From Thauera aromatica_A (GTDB taxonomy: Bacteria; Pseudomonadota; Gammaproteobacteria; Burkholderiales; Rhodocyclaceae), in the NCBI RefSeq assembly GCF_023093595.1, contig NZ_JALLIK010000110.1, forward strand, positions 124,001-188,000: a DNA stretch of 64,000 nucleotides, in the 5' to 3' direction. Both the position numbers and the translations under genes were made by a program. This document shows, piece by piece, positions 26,113 through 34,543 of this stretch; the first letter of the stretch is position 1, and the number at the start of each line of letters is the position of its first letter. The notes below the pieces were generated by a model. The model saw only the letters and a program-made list of their open reading frames with translations. It did no database searches and was not told where the DNA came from.

Positions 26113-26892
26113 ATGGAATTCGCTTATACCATCGCCGGTTTCGCCGTAGGCGCCATCGTCGGCTTGACCGGCGTCGGCGGCGGCTCGCTGATGACACCGC
26201 TGCTGGTGTTGCTGTTCGGCATCCACCCCTCGGTGGCGGTCGGCACCGATCTGCTCTATGCCGCAATCACCAAGACCGGCGGCACCCTCGCGCACGGTCT
26301 CAAGGGCACGGTGGACTGGAAGATCACCCGCCTCCTCGCCGCCGGCAGCCTGCCCGCCGCGGTGCTGACCCTGGTGCTGGTCGGGCGCTTCGCCCCCGGC
26401 GGCATCGACGGCGCCGCCAGCCTGATCAAGGTCGCGCTGGGCTTCGCGCTGCTCCTGACCGCAGTCGCGCTGATCTTCCGCAAGCACATCCAGGCCTTCG
26501 CCCTGGCGCGCTTCGGCGGCACGTCGAACCCGGCGCGCACGGCCCGGCTCACCGTGCTCACCGGCGCGGTGCTCGGCGTGCTGGTGTCGATCTCCTCGGT
26601 CGGCGCCGGCGCCCTCGGCGTCACCGCCCTGTTCTTTCTCTACCCGACGATGCCTGCGCTGCGCATCGTCGGCTCCGACATCGCCCACGCGGTGCCGCTG
26701 ACCGCGGTCGCCGGGCTCGGCCACTGGTTCCTCGGCAGCATCGACTGGCTGCTGCTGGGCAGCCTGCTGGTCGGCTCGCTGCCCGGCATCTGGCTCGGCA
26801 CCCACATTTCGACCCGCATCCCGGACCGCGTGCTGCGTCCGATCCTGGCGACGATGCTGGTGCTGGTCGGCGCCAAGCTGATCAGCCACTGA
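26113..26892 (+). CDS. TSUP (TauE/SafE) family sulfur-anion transporter
   Basis: A 259-residue inner-membrane protein with about eight helices in two homologous halves; GLTGVGGGSLMTPLLV (residues 17-32) and SISSVGAGALGVTALFFLYP (about 157-176) are the repeated half-signatures. TSUP proteins move sulfate, sulfite or organosulfonates. Its place as first gene of the cys operon, opposite cysB, suggests uptake or export of sulfate/sulfite for assimilation; direction and substrate are inferred. Confidence 0.9.
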   Translation: MEFAYTIAGFAVGAIVGLTGVGGGSLMTPLLVLLFGIHPSVAVGTDLLYAAITKTGGTLAHGLKGTVDWKITRLLAAGSLPAAVLTLVLVGRFAPGGIDGAASLIKVALGFALLLTAVALIFRKHIQAFALARFGGTSNPARTARLTVLTGAVLGVLVSISSVGAGALGVTALFFLYPTMPALRIVGSDIAHAVPLTAVAGLGHWFLGSIDWLLLGSLLVGSLPGIWLGTHISTRIPDRVLRPILATMLVLVGAKLISH

Positions 26893-26937
26893 GCAACGCA
26901 TTCCGCCCTCCACCCCGGAACCGACAAGAGAGACACC

Positions 26938-28620
26938 ATGTACCAGTACGACGAACACGACCAGCGCCTCCTCGACGAGCGGGTCGCTCAGTTCCGCGAT
27001 CAGACCCAGCGCTATTTCGCCGGCGAACTGAGCGACGACGAGTTCCGCCCGCTGCGCCTGCAGAACGGCCTCTACATCCAGCGGCACGCGCCGATGTTCC
27101 GCATCTCGGTGCCCTACGGCAACCTCGCCAGCCGCCAGCTGCGCATGCTCGCCCACCTCGCGCGCACCTACGACCGCGGCTACGCCCACTTCACCACGCG
27201 CACCAACGTCCAGTTCAACTGGTCACCGCTGGAAGCCATTCCCGAAATGCATGCCCAGCTCGCCAGCGTGCAGATGCATTCCAACCAGACCTCGGGCAAC
27301 GACATCCGCAACATCACCGCTGATCCGTTCGCCGGCGTCGCCGCCGACGAGATCGCCGACCCCCGCCCGTTCGCCGAGATCCTGCGCCAGTGGTCGACCT
27401 ACAACCCGGAGTTCGCCTACCTCCCGCGCAAGTTCAAGATCGCCTTCAACAGCGCGCGCGAAGACCGCGTCGTCCTCCGCGTCTATGACATCGGCCTCGA
27501 CCTGATCAAGAATGACGCCGGCGAGCTGGGCTTCCGGGTGCTGGTCGGCGGCGGCCTCGGGCGCACTCCGATCCTCGGCGAGGAAATCGCCGCGTTCGTG
27601 CCGTGGCCGCACCTGATCACCTACTGCGAGGCGATCCTGCGCGTCTATAACCGCTACGGCCGCCGCGACAACGTCTGGAAGGCGCGGATCAAGATCCTGG
27701 TGAAGGCGCTCGGCGTCGCCGAATTCCGTCGCCTGGTCGAGGAGGAATGGGCCCAGGCCAAGGATGGCCCCAACACCCTGACCGAAGCCGAGCTCGCGCG
27801 CGTGTCGGCCCACTTCGCCCCGCCCGCCTACGAGGCCCTGCCCGCGCGCGACGCCGCCTTCGATGAACTGCTCGCCGGCAACAAGGCCTTCGCCACCTGG
27901 GTGAAGCGCAACCTGCGCGCCCATCGCCAGCCCGGCTACGCCTCGGTGATCCTGTCGCTGAAGAAGACCGGTACCGCCCCGGGCGACGTCACCGCCGAGC
28001 AGATGGACCGGATCGCCGATCTCGCCGACCGCTTCAGCTTCGGCGAGGCACGCATGCTGCACGAGCAGAACGTGGCGCTCGCCGACGTCCGCCAGGCCGA
28101 CCTCTTCGCGCTGTGGCAGCTCGCCCGCGAGGCCGGACTGGCGACGCCCAACATCGGGCTGCTGACCGACATCATCTGCTGCCCCGGGGGCGACTTCTGT
28201 GCGCTCGCCAACGCCCGCTCGATTCCGATCGCGGCGGCGATCCAGCAGCGCTTCGACGACCTCGACTACCTCCACGACATCGGCGAGATCGACATCAACA
28301 TCTCCGGCTGCATGAACTCCTGCGGCCACCACCACGTCGGCCACATCGGCATTCTCGGCGTCGACAAGAACAACCAGGAGTGGTACCAGATCACCCTCGG
28401 CGGCACCCAGGGCAACGCCACCGCGCTCGGCAAGGTGATCGGCCCGTCCTTCGCCCACGACGAAGTGGTCGGCGTCATCGAGCAGCTGATCCAGACCTAT
28501 CTCGAACTGCGTCATGCAGACGAGCGCTTCATCGACACCGTCCATCGCGTCGGCATCGACCCCTTCAAGGACCGCGTCTATGCCGAGCGCCAGCCGCAAA
28601 GGAACCCCGCCCATGTCTGA
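26938..28620 (+). CDS. cysI: Assimilatory sulfite reductase hemoprotein (nitrite/sulfite reductase family)
   Basis: A 560-residue siroheme enzyme reducing sulfite to sulfide. Ferrochelatase-like half domains and the coupled 4Fe-4S/siroheme motif are present: C-x5-C in CCPGGDFC (about residue 414) and C-x3-C in ISGCMNSCGHH (about residue 457). The siroheme-contacting region YGNLASRQLRML and TTRTNVQFNW lies near the N-terminus. No cysJ flavoprotein is adjacent, so electrons may come from ferredoxin or another carrier. The stop overlaps the next gene by eight bases. Confidence 0.94.
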   Translation: MYQYDEHDQRLLDERVAQFRDQTQRYFAGELSDDEFRPLRLQNGLYIQRHAPMFRISVPYGNLASRQLRMLAHLARTYDRGYAHFTTRTNVQFNWSPLEAIPEMHAQLASVQMHSNQTSGNDIRNITADPFAGVAADEIADPRPFAEILRQWSTYNPEFAYLPRKFKIAFNSAREDRVVLRVYDIGLDLIKNDAGELGFRVLVGGGLGRTPILGEEIAAFVPWPHLITYCEAILRVYNRYGRRDNVWKARIKILVKALGVAEFRRLVEEEWAQAKDGPNTLTEAELARVSAHFAPPAYEALPARDAAFDELLAGNKAFATWVKRNLRAHRQPGYASVILSLKKTGTAPGDVTAEQMDRIADLADRFSFGEARMLHEQNVALADVRQADLFALWQLAREAGLATPNIGLLTDIICCPGGDFCALANARSIPIAAAIQQRFDDLDYLHDIGEIDINISGCMNSCGHHHVGHIGILGVDKNNQEWYQITLGGTQGNATALGKVIGPSFAHDEVVGVIEQLIQTYLELRHADERFIDTVHRVGIDPFKDRVYAERQPQRNPAHV

Positions 28621-29167
28621 CAAGATCATCAAGAACGGCCGCATCGTCACCGACGAGCGCCGGCTCGTCGTTCTCGCCGAAGGCGAAGCCGCAGCCGACA
28701 TCGCCGTGCCCGCCGGTCCGGTACTGGTGCCGCTGGCGGTGTGGCAGGCGCGCCGCGACGCGCTGCTGGCGCGCGCCCAAGGCGGCGAGCTGGGCGTCTG
28801 GCTGGCCGCCGGCGAAGACGTCGCCGCGCTCGCCGACGACCTCGACACCCTGACCGTGATCGCCCTCCAGTTCCCGAAATTCACCGACGGCCGCAGCTAC
28901 TCGGCCGCCACCGTGCTGCGCATCCGCTACGGCTACCGCGGCGAGCTGCGCGCGATCGGCGAAGTGCTGCGCGACCAGTTCAACTACCTCACCCGCTGCG
29001 GCTTCGACGCCCTGCAGCCGCGCCCCGGGCGCTACACCGACGAACAGCTCGCCGCCGCGGTCGCCAGCATCGGCGACTTCAGCCAGCCCTACCAGCGCTC
29101 GGTGCAGGACCCGCTGCCGCTGTTCCGCCGCGTCGAACGCAGCGCTCCGCCCCAGGTGCAGCGGTGA
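28613..29167 (+). CDS. DUF934 family protein of the sulfate-assimilation operon
   Basis: A 184-residue cytosolic protein that accompanies cysI/cysH in many proteobacteria. Characteristic stretches are LDTLTVIALQFPKFTDGRSY, RIRYGYRGELRAIGEVLRDQ and LTRCGFDALQ. It has no catalytic motif I can identify; a role as an oxidoreductase accessory or electron partner of sulfite reductase is inferred only from conserved neighbourhood. The ATG overlaps the cysI stop, an AAAGGA site lies upstream, and its own stop overlaps the cysH GTG. Confidence 0.9.
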   Translation: MSDKIIKNGRIVTDERRLVVLAEGEAAADIAVPAGPVLVPLAVWQARRDALLARAQGGELGVWLAAGEDVAALADDLDTLTVIALQFPKFTDGRSYSAATVLRIRYGYRGELRAIGEVLRDQFNYLTRCGFDALQPRPGRYTDEQLAAAVASIGDFSQPYQRSVQDPLPLFRRVERSAPPQVQR

Positions 29168-29934
29168 GCGGCGCCGTCTCCGCGCTGCGCCCGGCGGCGG
29201 CCAACCCGGCCACCCGCCCGCAGCTGAGCGCCGAATTGCGCGCCGCGGTCGACGCGAAGGCCACCGCCGCGCTCGCCCTGCTGCGCGCGGCGGTGGCCGA
29301 ATTCGGCGCCGACGGCGAACTCGCCTTCGCCAACAGCTTCGGCGCCGAAGACATGGTCCTGACCGACCTGATCCTCGCCAACGCGCTGCCGATCGAGATC
29401 TTCTCGCTCGACACCGGGCGCCTGCCGGCCGAAACCTACACCCTGATCGGCGACGTCGAGCGGCGCTACAGCACGAAGCTGAAGATCTACTTCCCCGACG
29501 CCGGCGCGGTCGAGCACTACGTCCGCAGCCACGGCATCAACGCCTTCTACGACTCGGTCGAGCTACGCAAGGCGTGCTGCGGGGTGCGCAAGATGGAGCC
29601 GCTGCGCCGCGCCCTGGCGGGCAAGAAGGCCTGGATCACCGGCCTGCGCGCGGCGCAATCGGTGACCCGCAGCGGCCTGCCGGTGCGCGAATTCGACGCC
29701 GCCAACGGCCTCGACAAGCTCAACCCGCTGTCGGACTGGAGCGAGACCGAGGTCTGGGCCTATATCCGCATCCACGACCTTCCCTACAATGCACTCCACG
29801 ACCAGTTCTACCCCAGCATCGGCTGCGCCCCGTGCACCCGCGCCATCGCCCTCGGCGAGGACGTGCGCGCCGGGCGCTGGTGGTGGGAAGATCCGGCCAG
29901 CAAGGAATGCGGCCTTCACGTGAAGAAGGGCTGA
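29164..29934 (+). CDS. cysH: Adenylylsulfate (APS) reductase, CysH family
   Basis: A 256-residue thioredoxin/glutathione-dependent reductase giving sulfite from APS. The PP-loop region is FANSFGAEDMVLTDLI (about residues 58-73). The 4Fe-4S Cys pairs KACCGVRKMEPL (about 138) and IGCAPCTRAI (about 221) mark it as an APS rather than PAPS reductase; the C-terminal catalytic Cys is in KECGLH. This agrees with the absence of an APS kinase gene here. The GTG start overlaps the preceding stop (GTGA). Confidence 0.95.
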   Translation: MSGAVSALRPAAANPATRPQLSAELRAAVDAKATAALALLRAAVAEFGADGELAFANSFGAEDMVLTDLILANALPIEIFSLDTGRLPAETYTLIGDVERRYSTKLKIYFPDAGAVEHYVRSHGINAFYDSVELRKACCGVRKMEPLRRALAGKKAWITGLRAAQSVTRSGLPVREFDAANGLDKLNPLSDWSETEVWAYIRIHDLPYNALHDQFYPSIGCAPCTRAIALGEDVRAGRWWWEDPASKECGLHVKKG

Positions 29935-29936
29935 CC

Positions 29937-30089
29937 ATGCACGGCAAGCATCCCGCCCGCGCGCCCCACGGCGCGGCCGTCGGCGCCGACCGGCGCAGCC
30001 TGCAGCAGCGCCTCGCCGCCTTCCACGCCGGGCTGCGGGCCGCCCTGCGCGCCTTGCGCTCACACCCGATCAAGCATCCGCAACGGTAA
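29937..30089 (+). CDS. Small basic hypothetical protein between cysH and cysD
   Basis: A 50-residue frame (MHGKHPARAPHGAAVGADRR, then an amphipathic helix LQQRLAAFHAGLRAALRALR) starting two bases after the cysH stop and ending seven before cysD. It is rich in His, Arg and Ala with no Cys. The tight fit between two operon genes supports it as a real gene; no family or function is recognised, and a fortuitous frame remains possible. Confidence 0.4.
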   Translation: MHGKHPARAPHGAAVGADRRSLQQRLAAFHAGLRAALRALRSHPIKHPQR

Positions 30090-30096
30090 CCACATC

Positions 30097-31011
30097 ATGT
30101 CCACGCTGACCAAACAGACGCTCACCCATCTCGACTGGCTCGAAGCCGAAGCCATCCACATCCTGCGCGAAGTCGCCGGCCAGTGCGCCAACCCGGTGCT
30201 GCTGTTTTCCGGCGGCAAGGATTCGATCTGCCTGCTGCGCCTGGCCGAGAAGGCCTTCCGCCCGGGGCGCTTCCCCTTCCCGCTGATGCACATCGACACC
30301 GGCCACAACTATCGGGAAGTGACCGACTTCCGCGACAAGCGCGCGTCCGAACTGGGCGAGCGCCTGATCGTGCGCTCGGTGGAAGATTCGATGGCGCGCG
30401 GCACGGTGGTGCTCAAGCACGCGCTGGAGAGCCGCAACAAGCACCAGTCGGTGACCCTGCTCGAGGCGATCGAGGAGTTCGGCTTCGATGCCTGCATCGG
30501 CGGCGCGCGGCGCGACGAGGAAAAGGCGCGGGCAAAGGAGCGGATCATGAGTTTCCGCGACGAGTTCGGCCAGTGGGACCCGAAGAACCAGCGCCCCGAG
30601 CTGTGGAACCTGTACAACGCGCGCAGCCACAAGGGCGAGAACATCCGGGCGTTTCCGATCAGCAACTGGACCGAACTCGACGTCTGGCAGTACATCGAGC
30701 GCGAGCAGCTCGAGCTGCCGTCGATCTACTTCGCCCACGTGCGCCCGGTGGTGAGGAAGAACGGCCTGCTGCAGCCGGTGACCGAGGTCACCCCGGCAAA
30801 GGACGGCGACGTGGTGGAAAACATCCGGGTGCGCTTTCGCACCGTGGGCGACATCACCTGCACCGCGCCGGTCGAATCCGACGCCGACACGGTGGACAAG
30901 ATCCTCGCCGAAACCGCGACCACCACGATCACCGAGCGCGGCGCGACGCGGATGGACGACCAGACCTCCGAAGCGTCGATGGAGCAGCGCAAGAAAGAAG
31001 GCTACTTCTGA
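30097..31011 (+). CDS. cysD: Sulfate adenylyltransferase subunit 2
   Basis: A 304-residue catalytic subunit of ATP sulfurylase, which makes APS from sulfate and ATP. The PP-loop SGGKDSICLLRLAEKAF is at about residues 35-51, followed by HIDTGHNYREVTDFRD and CIGGARRDEEKARAKER. It functions as a heterodimer with CysN, encoded 32 bases downstream. Length and motifs are complete. Confidence 0.97.
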   Translation: MSTLTKQTLTHLDWLEAEAIHILREVAGQCANPVLLFSGGKDSICLLRLAEKAFRPGRFPFPLMHIDTGHNYREVTDFRDKRASELGERLIVRSVEDSMARGTVVLKHALESRNKHQSVTLLEAIEEFGFDACIGGARRDEEKARAKERIMSFRDEFGQWDPKNQRPELWNLYNARSHKGENIRAFPISNWTELDVWQYIEREQLELPSIYFAHVRPVVRKNGLLQPVTEVTPAKDGDVVENIRVRFRTVGDITCTAPVESDADTVDKILAETATTTITERGATRMDDQTSEASMEQRKKEGYF

Positions 31012-31043
31012 CCTGCGACCGAACACAGAGAATTGAAGGAATC

Positions 31044-32330
31044 ATGACCATGTCCGCCCCTGAACACCTGCCCGAGATCGACAACGGCCTGCTGCGCTTC
31101 CTCACCTGCGGCAGCGTCGATGACGGCAAGAGCACCCTGATCGGGCGCCTGCTGTTCGACACCAAGACCATCCTCGCCGACACCCTCAACGCGATCGAGA
31201 AGACTTCGGCCAAGCGCGGCATGAGCGCGGTCGACCTGTCGCTGCTCACCGACGGCCTGCAGGCCGAGCGCGAGCAGGGCATCACCATCGACGTCGCCTA
31301 CCGCTACTTCTCCACCGGCCGGCGCAAGTACATCATCGCCGACGCCCCGGGGCACGAGCAGTACACGCGCAACATGGTCACCGCGGCGTCCACCGCCAAC
31401 CTCGCGATCATCCTGATCGACGCCCGCCGCGGCGTGCTCACCCAGACCCGCCGCCACTCGTATCTGGCCAGCCTGGTCGGCATCCCGCACCTGGTGGTGG
31501 CGGTCAACAAGATGGACCTCGTCGACTACGATCAGACCGTGTTCGAGCGCATCAAGGCCGACTACCTCGCCTTCGCCGCCAAGCTCGGCATCAAGGACGT
31601 GCGCTTCATTCCGATCTCGGCGCTGGCCGGCGACATGATCGTCGACCGCGGCGAGCGCCTGTCCTGGTACGACGGCCCGACGCTGCTCGACATCCTCGAG
31701 AACGCCCCCGCCGCCCACACCGAGCAGGCCGAGGACTTCCGCTTCCCGGTGCAGTACGTGTGCCGCCCGCAGGACTCGGCCAACCCCGCGCTGCACGACT
31801 ACCGCGGCTTCATGGGCCGGGTCGAGTCGGGCGAGATCGCCGTCGGCGACGCCGTCACCGTGCTGCCCTCGGGCGCCAGCAGCCGGGTGAAGGCGATCGA
31901 ACTCGGCGGCGCCGCACTGCCGCGCGCGATCCACGAGCAGTCGGTGACCCTGCTGCTCGAAGACGAGATCGACATCTCGCGCGGCGACCTCATCGTCAAG
32001 TCGGCCGAAGCGCCGGAGCCGGTCAAGCAGATCGACGCCACCGTGTGCTGGCTCGCCGAGGCGCCGCTGTCGCCGGCGCGCACCTACCTCGTGCGCCACA
32101 CCACGCGCGAAGTGAAGGCCAAGCTGGCGAAGATCGACTACCGGCTGGACGTCAACACGCTCGAGCACGAAGCCACCAGCGGCCTGGGGATGAACGACAT
32201 CGCCCGCGTCACGCTCAAGCTCGCGCAGCCGATCGTCGCTGACCGCTACGCCGAAAACCGCGCCACTGGCGCCTTCATCATCATCGACGAGAGCACCAAC
32301 AACACCGTCGGCGCCGGCATGATCGGCTGA
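31044..32330 (+). CDS. cysN: Sulfate adenylyltransferase subunit 1 (GTPase)
   Basis: A 428-residue EF-Tu-like GTPase that drives APS synthesis by CysD. G1 is GSVDDGKST (about residues 23-31), G3 DAPGHEQYTRNM (about 98-109) and G4 NKMDL (about 155). It ends after the beta-barrel domains without a fused CysC kinase domain, matching APS-type CysH. The ATG follows GAAGGA. It is the last gene of the cys operon before a strong terminator. Confidence 0.97.
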   Translation: MTMSAPEHLPEIDNGLLRFLTCGSVDDGKSTLIGRLLFDTKTILADTLNAIEKTSAKRGMSAVDLSLLTDGLQAEREQGITIDVAYRYFSTGRRKYIIADAPGHEQYTRNMVTAASTANLAIILIDARRGVLTQTRRHSYLASLVGIPHLVVAVNKMDLVDYDQTVFERIKADYLAFAAKLGIKDVRFIPISALAGDMIVDRGERLSWYDGPTLLDILENAPAAHTEQAEDFRFPVQYVCRPQDSANPALHDYRGFMGRVESGEIAVGDAVTVLPSGASSRVKAIELGGAALPRAIHEQSVTLLLEDEIDISRGDLIVKSAEAPEPVKQIDATVCWLAEAPLSPARTYLVRHTTREVKAKLAKIDYRLDVNTLEHEATSGLGMNDIARVTLKLAQPIVADRYAENRATGAFIIIDESTNNTVGAGMIG

Positions 32331-32362
32331 CCGGCTTCGCATCGCGCCCGGCCCGGGCGTCA

Positions 32363-32396
32363 CGGGGTCGCCGGCAGTCCGGGCGACCCCGTTTTT
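32363..32396 (+). terminator. Rho-independent terminator of the cys operon
   Basis: A perfect 10-bp stem (32363-32372 with 32382-32391), a 9-nt loop and five T follow the cysN stop by 32 bases. Confidence 0.92.
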
Positions 32397-32635
32397 CATT
32401 CCGTCGCCGCACCATCCAGCGCGACCCCGAAGAGTTGGTCGCCGCCGCGCGGATCGAGCCGGCGGAGCGGCGCACAGCGATGGCGGCGCAGGCGGCGAAG
32501 GTCGCGCCCGTACACGCAGCGGCAGGGCGGCTACCCCCGGCGCCCGGGTTCCGATCGGTTTCCCTTAACAAGCCGCAGCATTATTAAAGTTTAAGCGCTA
32601 AGCTTGATCAGACCTGAATCCTGTCAAAGCCACCG

Positions 32636-33835
32636 GTGCGCAAATCCGACCTCTCTCCCGAACGCCAGACGCGGCTCGAGCCCGTACCGGGCAAGCCCGG
32701 CGTGTTCGCGCTCGACCCACCGCCGATCGGGCGCCTGGAGGACTTTGCAGGCAGGCTCGCAGCCAGCGACCGCATGGGTGAAGCGCTGCGCCTGCTGGAA
32801 CATTTACGCGAAGAAAGCGCCCGGCTGCCACAGCCCGATCTTGTCACCCGCACCCTGATCCGCCGCGAAGCGGTGCTCAGCAGCCATATCGAAGGCACCC
32901 GCTCCGAGTTGGAAGACCTGTTCGAATACGAATGCACGCTCGACGACAGCCGCCTGCCCGCCGATGTACGCACGACGCTCGCTTATGTGGATGCGCTCGA
33001 GATCGGCCTGCGGACCGTGCGGGCCGAGGGCTCGGCCGCCTTCCAGCTTCCCTTCATCCAGACGCTCCACCGCCACCTGATGGAGGACGACGCCTCCTAT
33101 CGGGACGTCCCCGGGCAGCTGCGGACGGTACAAAACTGGGTTGGCGGCCTGCGGATCGAGGACGCCCGCTTCGTGCCCCCCCTTCCCGAGCGCCTGCAGG
33201 CCGGTCTCCAGGATCTGATCGGGAACGTGCTGGACTATCGCCCCGAGGGCGTGATGGCAATGCACGTGCTGCGCCGTGCCGCGATCGGGCATGCGCAGTT
33301 CGAGAGCCTGCACCCGTTTCGCGACGGCAATGGTCGTACCGGACGCTTGCTGATCCCACTGCAACTCGCGGCCGAGGGCTACCCCCCGCTCTACGTCGCT
33401 GGCCCGCTGTACCGCAATCGTCACGAATACTTCGACCGCCTGCTCGACGTACAGCTGCGCTCGGACTGGCAGGGCTGGATGCGTTTCTTCGCGCAGGCCG
33501 TGATGGTCGCCTGCGCGGAGGCGCTCGACACGACCGGGGCGCTGATCGCGCTACGCGAGCGCTGGCGGCGGGCGGTGTCCAGCCAGCGCGCCGACTCCGC
33601 CAGCCGCCGGCTGGTCGAACTCCTGATCGGTCAACCCGTGGTCACGGCGATGCAGGTCGGCCGGCAGCTCGGCGTATCTTTCCCCACCGCCAACCATGCG
33701 CTGACGACCCTTGTGCGTGCGGGCATCCTGCGGGAGCCGGGCAGTCGGCGTAACCGGATCTTCGTGGCGGACGAGGTGATCCGCATCCTGGAAGGCCGCT
33801 CCGCCTCGCCACCGGATCGACAAGGACAGGCGTAG
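32636..33835 (+). CDS. Fic-domain protein adenylyltransferase, canonical active site, class II
   Basis: A 399-residue Fic protein from a GTG start. The catalytic loop is intact: HPFRDGNGRTGR at residues 226-237. An N-terminal inhibitory helix motif S-x3-E-G is present (SSHIEGT, residues 82-88), so the enzyme is probably auto-inhibited class II. A C-terminal winged-helix region (about 320-385; MQVGRQLGVSFPTANHALTT) suggests DNA binding. It should transfer AMP to a protein Ser/Thr/Tyr; the target is unknown. It stands alone after the cys terminator, with an AT-rich stretch at 32570-32605 that may hold its promoter. Confidence 0.92.
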   Translation: MRKSDLSPERQTRLEPVPGKPGVFALDPPPIGRLEDFAGRLAASDRMGEALRLLEHLREESARLPQPDLVTRTLIRREAVLSSHIEGTRSELEDLFEYECTLDDSRLPADVRTTLAYVDALEIGLRTVRAEGSAAFQLPFIQTLHRHLMEDDASYRDVPGQLRTVQNWVGGLRIEDARFVPPLPERLQAGLQDLIGNVLDYRPEGVMAMHVLRRAAIGHAQFESLHPFRDGNGRTGRLLIPLQLAAEGYPPLYVAGPLYRNRHEYFDRLLDVQLRSDWQGWMRFFAQAVMVACAEALDTTGALIALRERWRRAVSSQRADSASRRLVELLIGQPVVTAMQVGRQLGVSFPTANHALTTLVRAGILREPGSRRNRIFVADEVIRILEGRSASPPDRQGQA

Positions 33836-33967
33836 GCCGCGGCGCGCGCCCCATCCACCCGCCTGCACCCTCGACGCACTGCGCTTTCCACTGCACGGCA
33901 GCCGGCGGATCGAAGCTCCCCAGGACAACCGGCCCCGGCAGTGCGATCCGCTGCCGGCGCCTACGGC

Positions 33968-34543
33968 TCAGAACCCCAGCGCAGCCCCCGCGCCGAACAG
34001 GGTCGCGACCCCGAGCGCGGCGAAGAGCGCGGCGGCGATCCCATGCACCAGCCTCACCGGCATGCGCTGGGCGATGCGCTCGCCGAGCAGCACCGCCGGC
34101 ACGTTGGCGACCATCATCCCGAGCGTGGTCCCGGCCACCACCGCAGCCAGCGCCTGGTACTGCGCGGCCAGCGCCACCGTCGCCACCTGGGTCTTGTCGC
34201 CCATCTCGGCGAGGAAGAACGCCACCAGCGTGGCGCCGAACACGCCCAGCCGCGGCAGCCGGGCGTCGCCTTCGTCGAGCTTGTCCGGAATCAGCGTCCA
34301 CAGCGCCATCGCGATGAAGGACAGGCCGAGCACCCAGCGCAGGGCCTGCGGCCCCAGCAGCGTGGTCAGCCAGCTTCCGAGCGCGGCGGCGAAGGCATGG
34401 TTGGCCACGGTCGCGGCGAAGATGCCGAGCACGATCGGCCACGGGCGGCGGAACTTGGCGGCGAGCAGAAAAGCGAGGAGCTGGGTCTTGTCGCCGATTT
34501 CAGCGAGCGCGACGATGGCGGTGGAAATGAGAAAGGCATTCAT
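33968..34543 (-). CDS. GDT1/TMEM165 (UPF0016) family cation transporter
   Basis: A 191-residue protein with six helices in two halves, each carrying the signature E-x-G-D-K-T (AEIGDKTQL, residues 14-22, and AEMGDKTQV, about 107-115). Characterised relatives move Mn2+ or Ca2+, and bacterial members often export Mn2+. Its ATG overlaps the stop of the upstream GGDEF-EAL gene by four bases (ATGA), implying translational coupling. No Mn-responsive riboswitch is possible at this position because the gene has no untranslated leader. Confidence 0.9.
   Translation of the reverse strand: MNAFLISTAIVALAEIGDKTQLLAFLLAAKFRRPWPIVLGIFAATVANHAFAAALGSWLTTLLGPQALRWVLGLSFIAMALWTLIPDKLDEGDARLPRLGVFGATLVAFFLAEMGDKTQVATVALAAQYQALAAVVAGTTLGMMVANVPAVLLGERIAQRMPVRLVHGIAAALFAALGVATLFGAGAALGF

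Noticed and set aside
32400..32570. A small gene between the cys terminator and the second Fic gene
   Set aside because: Frames here have no start with a ribosome site and no recognisable similarity.
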